A stretch of DNA of 5,561 nt from Bifidobacterium breve. Lineage in GTDB: Bacteria; Actinomycetota; Actinomycetes; S36-B12. The notes beneath the pieces were generated by a model that worked only from the letters and a program-made list of their open reading frames with translations, was not told the origin of the DNA and ran no database searches. The DNA lies in assembly GCA_945870085.1 (NCBI GenBank), contig CAMBQX010000118.1, positions 1-5,561 of the forward strand. Direction: 5' to 3'. Every line of letters starts with the position of its first letter. Position 1 is the first letter of the stretch. Both the position numbers and the translations under genes were made by a program. Of the stretch, positions 1-5,215 are shown piece after piece.

Positions 1-115
1 TATTGGTTGGCCTCGCTGCAGATCGCGCCGTTAACACGGCAACGATCACCCCAATTTCCTCGTCAGTGGGCATGCCAGCGACGATACGAATATCTGAAGC
101 CAAGGATGGGTTCAC
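1..115 (-). CDS. accE: Acyl-CoA carboxylase epsilon subunit (partial, 3' end outside window)
   Basis: This is the first 38 codons of a small gene directly behind accD. It starts at GTG 115-113, and the accD stop TGA (114-112) shares bases with that start (GTGA), a typical translational-coupling arrangement. The readable protein begins MNPSLASDIRIVAGMPTDEE and continues with IGVIVAVLTARSAARPTN before the window ends. A short beta strand (IRIVAG), then a P-T-x-E-E turn, then a hydrophobic V-A-V-L helix is the pattern of the actinobacterial AccE/PccE family. In that family the epsilon subunit is a small protein that binds the AccD hexamer and stimulates the holo-carboxylase. Position immediately after accD matches accD5-accE5 in mycobacteria and pccB-pccE in Streptomyces. 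The family call rests on the short visible segment plus context. Total length and C-terminus are unknown. Confidence 0.85.
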   Translation of the reverse strand, partial: MNPSLASDIRIVAGMPTDEEIGVIVAVLTARSAARPTN

Positions 116-1686
116 AGCGGGATATTGCCATGCTTCTTTGGCGGGCGCGTGGCTCTCTTATTGCGTAGCGCACGCAGCCCGCGCGTAACAATCAGGCGAG
201 TCTCATGAGGCAAGATGACGCGATCAACATAGCCGCGCTCTGCGGCGATATATGGATTCGCCAAAGTATCTTGGTACTCGGCCAACAGGCGGGCGCGCTC
301 GGCCTCAGGGTCGGTTGATTCAGCGAGCTCTTTGCGGTACAAAATATTGACCGCACCTTGCCCGCCCATAACCGCGATCTCGGCTGTGGGCCAGGCCAAA
401 TTCAGATCGGCACCCAGGTGCTTGGACCCCATGACGTCGTAGGCGCCGCCATAAGCTTTACGGGTGATGACGGTGACAAGGGGCACGGTGGCTTCGGCGT
501 ACGCGTAAATCAATTTCGCGCCGCGTCGGATGATGCCGTTCCATTCTTGATCGGTGCCGGGTAAGAAGCCGGGAACGTCGACGAAAGTCAGCACCGGGAT
601 GTTGAAAGCATCGCAGGTGCGCACAAAACGTGCGGCCTTCTCCGAGGCGTCGATATCTAATGTTCCGGCGTACTGCATGGGTTGATTTGCCACGACTCCG
701 ACGGAGTGCCCCTCAACTCGTCCGAACCCGCACAAAATATTTGGTGCGAAAAGGGCTTGGGTTTCCAGGAAGTCACCATCGTCAAGAACATGCTCGATCA
801 CCCGATGCATGTCATATGGCTGATTAGGGGAGTCAGGAATTATGGTGTCGAGTTCGCGGTCTTCATCGGTTATTTCGAGTGATATCTCCACGTCATAGAT
901 CGGTGGGTTCTCAAGATTGTTGCTGGGTAAATAGGAGAGCAGTGCCTTCAAGTAATTGAAGGCATCATTTTCATCGCTGCCCATGTAATGCGCTACACCG
1001 CTTTTAGAGTTGTGTGTTAGCGCACCACCGAGATCCTCAAACTCAACATCCTCGCCCGTTACGGTCTTGATTACATCGGGCCCGGTGATGAACATGTGCG
1101 AGGTTTTGTCGACCATGATGGTGAAATCGGTGATAGCCGGTGAGTAGACCGCGCCGCCGGCACACGGACCCATGATCATGGAGATCTGCGGGATTACTCC
1201 AGATGACTGCACATTGCGGTAGAAAATCTCACCGTATAATCCAAGTGAGACGACACCTTCTTGGATACGCGCACCACCTGAATCGTTGAGGCCGATAACA
1301 GGGCAACCGGTCTTCATGGCGAGATCCATGACTTTGACGATTTTTTCGCCGAAAACTTCGCCGAGGGAGCCACCGAACACGGTGAAATCCTGAGCAAATA
1401 CGCAGACCGGGCGGCCATCAACGGTGCCATAACCGGTGATGACGCCGTCGCCGTATGGCCGATTGTTCTCCAGCCCGAAGCTCACCGAACGGTGCTTGGC
1501 CAGCCCATCAAGTTGCTGGAAGGAGCCCTCATCCAGAAGGGCCTCAATGCGCTCCATCGCGGTCAGCTTGCCCCGGGCGTGCTGCTTTTCAACTGCTGAA
1601 CCGCGCCGATCGATGGCTTCAGCCCGGCGGTCAAGCAAGATCTTGGCTTTGCCCGCGGTGGTGTGCGGGTCGGGTGCTGCGGTCAT
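112..1686 (-). CDS. accD: Acyl-CoA (probably propionyl-CoA) carboxylase beta subunit, carboxyltransferase
   Basis: Complete 524-residue carboxyltransferase that moves CO2 from carboxybiotin on a partner alpha chain to an acyl-CoA. It belongs to the PccB/AccD5 family, whose members form cytosolic hexamers, and its length fits (about 520-550). Two crotonase-like halves are visible. The N-half has FGGSLGE (104-110), SGGAR (136-140) and GPCAGGAVYSP (173-183); MFITGPDVIKTVTGED (198-213) is typical of the family. The C-half has FVDVPGFLPG (368-377), RRGAKLIYAYAEATVP (387-402) and GGAYDVMGS (413-421). GGAR and GGAY lie in the glycine-rich loops that form oxyanion holes in the family. D417 aligns, from memory, with the Asp of Streptomyces PccB (D422) that favours propionyl-CoA, so methylmalonyl-CoA is the inferred main product. 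The C-terminus PPKKHGNIPL is the conserved actinobacterial ending. ATG 1686 has a strong AGGAGG site. accE follows with a GTGA overlap; birA diverges upstream. No biotin carboxylase/BCCP chain is present here. Confidence 0.97.
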   Translation of the reverse strand: MTAAPDPHTTAGKAKILLDRRAEAIDRRGSAVEKQHARGKLTAMERIEALLDEGSFQQLDGLAKHRSVSFGLENNRPYGDGVITGYGTVDGRPVCVFAQDFTVFGGSLGEVFGEKIVKVMDLAMKTGCPVIGLNDSGGARIQEGVVSLGLYGEIFYRNVQSSGVIPQISMIMGPCAGGAVYSPAITDFTIMVDKTSHMFITGPDVIKTVTGEDVEFEDLGGALTHNSKSGVAHYMGSDENDAFNYLKALLSYLPSNNLENPPIYDVEISLEITDEDRELDTIIPDSPNQPYDMHRVIEHVLDDGDFLETQALFAPNILCGFGRVEGHSVGVVANQPMQYAGTLDIDASEKAARFVRTCDAFNIPVLTFVDVPGFLPGTDQEWNGIIRRGAKLIYAYAEATVPLVTVITRKAYGGAYDVMGSKHLGADLNLAWPTAEIAVMGGQGAVNILYRKELAESTDPEAERARLLAEYQDTLANPYIAAERGYVDRVILPHETRLIVTRGLRALRNKRATRPPKKHGNIPL

Positions 1687-1692
1687 GGGCTT

Positions 1693-1698
1693 CCTCCT
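1693..1698 (-). promoter_or_regulatory. Ribosome binding site of accD
   Basis: On the minus strand the sequence is AGGAGG followed by six bases and then ATG at 1686-1684. This is a near-perfect Shine-Dalgarno sequence at good spacing and it fixes the accD start. It is much the strongest ribosome binding site in the window, consistent with high expression of the carboxylase. Confidence 0.9.
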
Positions 1699-1703
1699 CG
1701 TCG

Positions 1704-1709
1704 TACCTT
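1704..1709 (+). promoter_or_regulatory. Candidate -10 element for leaderless birA transcript
   Basis: TACCTT fits the actinobacterial TAnnnT -10 pattern and ends seven bases before GTG 1717, so transcription would begin at or next to the start codon. birA has no Shine-Dalgarno sequence in front of that GTG, and leaderless mRNAs are common in Actinomycetota, so the two observations support each other. No good -35 is visible about 17 bases upstream (GGTCAT at 1681-1686). A hexamer of this degeneracy occurs often by chance. Confidence 0.35.
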
Positions 1710-1713
1710 AGCC

Positions 1714-1741
1714 ATTGTGAATATTGGTAGGTCGGAGGCAA
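1714..1741 (-). promoter_or_regulatory. Candidate promoter for accD-accE
   Basis: Read on the minus strand, TTGCCT (plus-strand 1741-1736) and CACAAT (1719-1714) match the -35 and -10 consensus at four of six positions each, with a 16-base spacer. Transcription would start near 1707, giving a leader of about 20 bases that contains the AGGAGG site of accD. The -10 covers the proposed birA start codon, so this promoter and the birA one would occupy the same DNA. The matches are moderate and chance is possible. The alternative is an accD promoter further inside birA. Confidence 0.35.
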
Positions 1742-2565
1742 GGTGGTCGCGCGAGCCACTAGAGGCACTATCGGTCAGGCGGTGGCTCGCTCACTATCCG
1801 CCCGCACCCGGGGAGAAGCCCTGGCCGGAGCCACGGCTACTGGCCACCACCGGCTCAACGAACACCGAGTTAGCGGCGGTATTGGCCGGTGGGCGGGTAC
1901 CAGAGGGCACCTGCGTGGTGGCCGAGCATCAGTCCGCGGGCAAGGGCCGCCAAGGTCGGGTTTGGGAGAGCCCAGCCGGTGCGGGGTTGTGGTTATCGGT
2001 GGTGATCGACATTGCCGCGGTGGCTCCGGTGCACCGTGGCCTGTTGCCGCTGGCCGCCGGTCTGGCGATAGCCGACGCGCTGAGCGAGATCACCGGGCTC
2101 GAAGTGATGCTGAAGTGGCCTAATGACATCGTTATTGACGGGCTGGCACGTGAAGGATCGCCCGGGCCGCGCAAATTGGGTGGCGTCTTGATTGAAGCCG
2201 CTGACCAAGCTATCGTGGGCTGCGGGGTCAACGTCAGCGGTGCGGTAACTGAGCTGCCAACCCCCCAAGCTACCTCGTTATTCCTCGAAGGTTCCCCGCC
2301 GGTAGACCGGGGTCGGTTACTAGCCGCCGAACTGAGCCACTTGCGGCGCCGGGTCACCCAATGGCGCGCTGGCTTGGGCCTTATCGGTGACTATCGCGAG
2401 CGGTGTTTGAGTCTAGGCCACTCGGTTCAGGTCATGCTTCCAGGCGGCGAGATATTGGTCGGCGTGGCGACCGCGATTAGCCCTGACGGCCAATTAGTGG
2501 TCACCGACTCGCAGGGAAATACCCGGTCTGTTGCCGCTGGCGATGTAATCCATGCAACGATCTAG
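1717..2565 (+). CDS. birA: Biotin--[acyl-CoA carboxylase] ligase, no DNA-binding domain
   Basis: Activates biotin with ATP to biotinyl-AMP and transfers it to the lysine of carboxylase biotin domains. From GTG 1717 it has 282 residues. Motifs in order: TTGSTN (44-49); the biotinyl-AMP loop GKGRQGRVW (75-83), matching GRGRRGRKW of E. coli BirA; KWPND (133-137); KLGGVLIE (153-160), with K153 at the place of the E. coli catalytic lysine 183; GCGVNV (168-173); and a C-terminal SH3-like domain from about 235. The segment before the catalytic domain is too short for a winged helix, so this is a monofunctional (group I) ligase that should not repress the biotin operon. Start choice: the frame stays open to GTG 1663, but that lies inside accD and adds residues unlike the family. 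GTG 1717 lacks a Shine-Dalgarno and may be leaderless. Divergent from accD; first gene of a likely operon with the PH-domain gene and purKE. Confidence 0.95.
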   Translation: MNIGRSEARWSREPLEALSVRRWLAHYPPAPGEKPWPEPRLLATTGSTNTELAAVLAGGRVPEGTCVVAEHQSAGKGRQGRVWESPAGAGLWLSVVIDIAAVAPVHRGLLPLAAGLAIADALSEITGLEVMLKWPNDIVIDGLAREGSPGPRKLGGVLIEAADQAIVGCGVNVSGAVTELPTPQATSLFLEGSPPVDRGRLLAAELSHLRRRVTQWRAGLGLIGDYRERCLSLGHSVQVMLPGGEILVGVATAISPDGQLVVTDSQGNTRSVAAGDVIHATI

Positions 2566-2567
2566 CC

Positions 2568-3107
2568 ATGGCCTACCCAAAGAAGTTGCTCTCACCCGGT
2601 GAATCAATCAAGTTTGAAATGCGTCCCCATTGGCGGGCACTGATCTTGCCGATGATCGTGCTGATCGCCTTGGTGTTTTTTGGCACCTGGCTTTTCTTCC
2701 TAACCGATAGTTCCATCCTGCGATGGATCATTGGGCTAGGAGGCATCGTTATCTTGCTGTTCGGGGTGTTGATCCCATTTTTGCACTGGATAACGACGCA
2801 GTATGTTTTCACCGACCGCCGCATCATCGTGCGCCAAGGCCTGTTGACGAAGGAAGGGCGTGATGTGCCGCTCGCCAAAGTCAATAGCGTCTCGTTTGAG
2901 CAAAGTGTCCTCGGGCGGATATTTAACTTCGGTGTCCTGCAGATTGAGTCCGCAAATGTTGACGGTACTTTGAGGATCAATGACGTACCGGATGTTGAAG
3001 AAATCCAACGCGATGTCTACCAGCTGCAAGAAGAAGATGATGTGCGTCGCAGAGGTGGCTCCCACGAAAATGGCACCAGCCCGGTGCTGCCAACCGATGG
3101 CACCTGA
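2568..3107 (+). CDS. PH-domain (bPH2/DUF304-like) two-helix membrane protein of unknown function
   Basis: A 179-residue protein resembling mycobacterial Rv3278c, which from memory occupies the same place between birA and purK. A short cytoplasmic start containing RPHW (19-22) is followed by two hydrophobic helices at about 24-45 and 53-75. A bacterial PH-like domain follows at about 77-155, with the family signature TTQYVFTDRRIIVRQGLLTK (76-95), then DVPLAKVNSVSFEQS (99-113), GRIFNFGVLQIESA (116-129) and NDVPDVEEIQRDVYQL (138-153). The remaining tail, from about 154, is charged and hydrophilic, starting with acidic EEDD and then RRR, and looks disordered. The TDRR motif and the helix pair before the PH fold are typical of the YdbS/YdbT-related DUF304 group; its biochemical role is not known. 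ATG 2568 lies two bases after the birA stop with no clear ribosome binding site, which suggests coupling to birA translation. purK starts 34 bases downstream. Confidence 0.88.
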   Translation: MAYPKKLLSPGESIKFEMRPHWRALILPMIVLIALVFFGTWLFFLTDSSILRWIIGLGGIVILLFGVLIPFLHWITTQYVFTDRRIIVRQGLLTKEGRDVPLAKVNSVSFEQSVLGRIFNFGVLQIESANVDGTLRINDVPDVEEIQRDVYQLQEEDDVRRRGGSHENGTSPVLPTDGT

Positions 3108-3141
3108 AGGCGACGGATACGCGCGCTTGTAGCCTGAGCCA

Positions 3142-4287
3142 GTGAGTGCACCTGTTGTCGGAATGATCGGCGGGGGCCAACTCGCTCGAATGAGCGCCGA
3201 GGCGGCTACCGCACTTGGTATTGGCTTTCGGGTCCTAGCCCAATCGCCAATTGATCCAGCGGCGCAAGTGGTTCGCGATCTTCATATCGGTTCGCATGAA
3301 GATATCGAGGCTTTGCTCGCGTTTGCGGAGGGCTGCGAGGTCGTCACTTTTGATCATGAACACGTGCCACCGGCTTATCTAGAACAGCTCGAGGCACTTG
3401 GCGTTGCGGTGCGGCCGGGGCCAGCGGCGCTGTTTCACGCCCAAGACAAAATTCATATGCGCCAAGCACTAAACGACATCGGGGTGCCGTGCCCGCGCTG
3501 GCGGGTAGTTTCGGCTCTAAATCAGGTAACCGATTTCGCGGCCCAGGTGAGTTGGCCGGTGGTACTCAAGACCTCACGTGGTGGCTATGACGGCCGCGGA
3601 GTCTGGGTCATCAAGTCGGCCGAGCAGGCCGCAGAGGTGATGGCGATCCCGTTAGCGGCCGGTGCTCAGTGGTTGGCCGAGGAGCATATTGATTTCATCC
3701 AGGAGCTCGCTGCGCAAGTTGCTAGGTCGCCGCATGGTCAAGCGGTCGCATATCCCATAGCGCGTACAACACAGATAAATGGCATCTGCGCGGAAGTGGT
3801 GGTGCCTTGCCCGGGCTTGTCGGACGAGCGCGCTGTTCAGGCCCAGGAGATTGCGCTGCGGGTTGCCCGCGACTTAAATGTCACCGGCATGTTGACCGTC
3901 GAGATGTTCGACACGGGCGAGGAGATTTACGTAAATGAACTCGCTATGCGCCCACATAATTCCGGGCACTGGTCAATTGATGGCGCGGTCACCAGCCAGT
4001 TTGAAAATCACCTACGCGCGGTGCTTGATCTACCGTTGGGCGACCCGCGGGCGGTAGCGCCGTATGCGGTGATGGTAAATATTCTTGGCGGTGATGTCGA
4101 TGACCTCTATTCGGCATATCGCCATGTACTCGCGCGCGACCCAGGTCTCAAAGTGCACCTTTATGGCAAGGAGGTGCGAGCGGGCCGCAAGTTGGGGCAT
4201 GTCACGGTAATTGGCGATAATTACGATCAGCTCTTAGCACGGGGCCGACACGCGGCTGACTATTTCGCGGGAGTAATTGATGAGTGA
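3142..4287 (+). CDS. purK: N5-carboxyaminoimidazole ribonucleotide synthase, ATPase subunit
   Basis: Uses ATP and bicarbonate to turn 5-aminoimidazole ribonucleotide (AIR) into N5-CAIR, in cytosolic de novo purine synthesis. 381 residues, normal for the family. The N-terminal nucleotide-binding loop reads GMIGGGQLARM (7-17). The ATP-grasp domain shows QDKIHMR (101-107), VLKTSRGGYDGRGVWV (141-156) with K143, the E180/E181 pair at WLAEE, VEMF (253-256), and NELAMRPHNSGHWSIDG (265-281) with E266 at the metal/ATP site. The closing YGKEVRAGRKLGHV (341-354) is the conserved PurK C-terminal motif. GTG 3142 is the only sensible start: an in-frame TAG lies at 3130-3132 and the next in-frame ATG would cut into the glycine loop. 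There is no obvious Shine-Dalgarno, so translation may depend on the upstream gene. Its last 8 bases overlap purE, which uses its product directly. Confidence 0.97.
   Translation: MSAPVVGMIGGGQLARMSAEAATALGIGFRVLAQSPIDPAAQVVRDLHIGSHEDIEALLAFAEGCEVVTFDHEHVPPAYLEQLEALGVAVRPGPAALFHAQDKIHMRQALNDIGVPCPRWRVVSALNQVTDFAAQVSWPVVLKTSRGGYDGRGVWVIKSAEQAAEVMAIPLAAGAQWLAEEHIDFIQELAAQVARSPHGQAVAYPIARTTQINGICAEVVVPCPGLSDERAVQAQEIALRVARDLNVTGMLTVEMFDTGEEIYVNELAMRPHNSGHWSIDGAVTSQFENHLRAVLDLPLGDPRAVAPYAVMVNILGGDVDDLYSAYRHVLARDPGLKVHLYGKEVRAGRKLGHVTVIGDNYDQLLARGRHAADYFAGVIDE
4269..4273 (+). promoter_or_regulatory. Ribosome binding site of purE
   Basis: GGGAG six bases before ATG 4280, lying within the end of purK. 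It supports ATG 4280 over the adjacent in-frame TTG at 4277 and over ATG 4292. Confidence 0.6.
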
Positions 4288-4795
4288 ACAAATGCCGAAC
4301 TCAGAATGCGTGGTTGGTATCTGCATGGGCAGTGATTCCGACTGGCCAACCATGCAGGCTGCAGCTGCCGCACTTGATGAATTTGGTATCGGGCACGAGG
4401 TGCGCATAGTTTCGGCACATCGCATGCCCCTTGAAATGTTTGACTACGGCACGACCGCGGTTGACCGCGGCCTAAGAATAATCATTGCTGGTGCCGGGGG
4501 TGCAGCGCACCTGCCCGGGATGCTCGCATCACTAACACCGCTGCCGGTGATAGGGGTCCCTATCTCGACAGAGGCACTCGAGGGCATGGATTCGCTCCTG
4601 TCGATTGTGCAGATGCCTGCCGGGGTACCGGTTGCAACAGTTGCCATCGGAAATGCTCGAAATGCGGGGCTCCTCGCAGTGCGCATGCTTGCGATAGAAA
4701 ACCTAGATCTCAGAAATGCAATGGTGAAATTCCAGGCTGACTTAAATGCTCAGGCCAAAGCGAAAGGTGAAAGTCTGCTTCCTCCGGCTACTTAA
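4280..4795 (+). CDS. purE: N5-carboxyaminoimidazole ribonucleotide mutase, catalytic subunit
   Basis: Class I PurE: moves the carboxyl of N5-CAIR, made by PurK, to C4 to give CAIR, the next step of purine synthesis. Family members are cytosolic octamers. 171 residues. Visible motifs: MGSDSDWPTM (16-25), the phosphate- and substrate-binding loop; SAHRMP (45-50), with H47 at the place of the E. coli catalytic histidine (H45); IIIAGAGGAAHLPGM (67-81); TPLPVIGVP (86-94); DSLLSIVQMPAGVPVATVAIG (starting at 104); and NAGLLAVRML (128-137). The usual SAHRTP motif has methionine in place of threonine (M49), which is uncommon as far as I recall. ATG 4280 overlaps the purK stop by 8 bases and has a GGGAG site, so the two genes are almost certainly co-translated. 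The 3' end overlaps the convergent CoA-binding gene by 8 bases, leaving no spacer for a terminator. Confidence 0.97.
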   Translation: MSEQMPNSECVVGICMGSDSDWPTMQAAAAALDEFGIGHEVRIVSAHRMPLEMFDYGTTAVDRGLRIIIAGAGGAAHLPGMLASLTPLPVIGVPISTEALEGMDSLLSIVQMPAGVPVATVAIGNARNAGLLAVRMLAIENLDLRNAMVKFQADLNAQAKAKGESLLPPAT

Positions 4796-4801
4796 TTAGC
4801 C
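4786..4801. repeat. Small inverted repeat across the convergent purE / CoA-binding stops
   Basis: GGCTA (4786-4790) and TAGCC (4797-4801) are exact reverse complements around a 6-base loop that holds the purE TAA. The CoA-binding stop lies in the left arm and its last codons in the right arm. The 5-bp stem has three G-C pairs and no T-run on either side, so it is at best a weak bidirectional terminator and may be chance. Confidence 0.3.
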
Positions 4802-5213
4802 TGCGCCATTCAATTGCGGGGCACTTATTCATGACCATTGTCATGCCCGCATCGATAACTCGCTGAGCGGCGGCTTCGTCAATGACATCAAGTTGAAACC
4901 AAACCGCCCCTGCACCAGCAGCAATGCCCGCATCAGCAAATCCACCGGCTCGATCGGAGCGGACAAAAACATCAACGACATCTGGGATGCCAACAGCGGC
5001 TACTGCGTCGGCAATGGTTGCGTAACCCTGCTCGCCGTGCACGACTTCGGCCCGTGGGTAGATCGGAATTATTCTTTTACCGTGTTTCTGAAGTACCGCT
5101 GCCACTCCATAGGCGTCGCGGTCAGGGTTATTGCCAAGGCCCACGACAAACCAGAGCTGGCTTTCAAGGAGCAATCGGTCAACGTCCGCCTGGTTCCCGT
5201 AAAGGCCCGCCAT
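4788..5213 (-). CDS. CoA-binding domain protein (YccU-like Rossmann fold)
   Basis: A 141-residue single-domain protein of the CoA_binding_2 family, a Rossmann fold related to the CoA-binding part of succinyl-CoA synthetase; small members such as E. coli YccU have no settled function. Seen here: a short N-terminal helix; the glycine-rich FVVGLGNNPDRDAYGVA (22-38); IIPIYPRA (48-55); GYATIADA (63-70); VVDVFVRS (79-86); the WFQLDVIDE strand and turn (105-113); and the family's closing motif VMNKCPAIEWRRL (127-139). Length matches the family. ATG 5213 is preferred: it lies two bases after the UDP-glucose dehydrogenase stop in TAGTGATG. GTG 5216 directly before it is an equal possibility. The open frame reaching 5267 would overlap the dehydrogenase and adds nothing conserved. 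There is no clear ribosome binding site, so coupling to the upstream gene is likely. Converges with purE. Confidence 0.9.
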   Translation of the reverse strand: MAGLYGNQADVDRLLLESQLWFVVGLGNNPDRDAYGVAAVLQKHGKRIIPIYPRAEVVHGEQGYATIADAVAAVGIPDVVDVFVRSDRAGGFADAGIAAGAGAVWFQLDVIDEAAAQRVIDAGMTMVMNKCPAIEWRRLIK

Positions 5214-5215
5214 CA

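Noticed and set aside
1663..1716. Longer birA N-terminus from GTG 1663
   Set aside because: It overlaps accD antisense, has no ribosome binding site, and the added residues do not look like any BirA domain (too short for a winged helix).
1734..2123. GGAGG followed by GTG 1743 opening another plus-strand frame
   Set aside because: The frame gives an arginine/glycine-rich low-complexity product that overlaps the well-supported birA frame; it is a shadow.
1929..2357. Minus-strand frame antisense to birA
   Set aside because: No family features, no ribosome binding site, and birA motifs on the plus strand account for the sequence.
2573..2980. Long minus-strand frame antisense to the PH-domain gene
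   Set aside because: No recognisable domain, and it lies wholly opposite a gene with clear family motifs; expected by chance at this base composition.
3108..3141. Possible internal promoter or terminator between the PH-domain gene and purK
   Set aside because: The 34-base gap shows no convincing hairpin, T-run or -10/-35 pair; it reads as an ordinary intra-operon spacer.
1717..4795. Leucine TTA codons as possible bldA-type developmental control
   Set aside because: TTA is used in several housekeeping genes here and G+C is only moderate, so TTA is not a rare regulatory codon in this organism.
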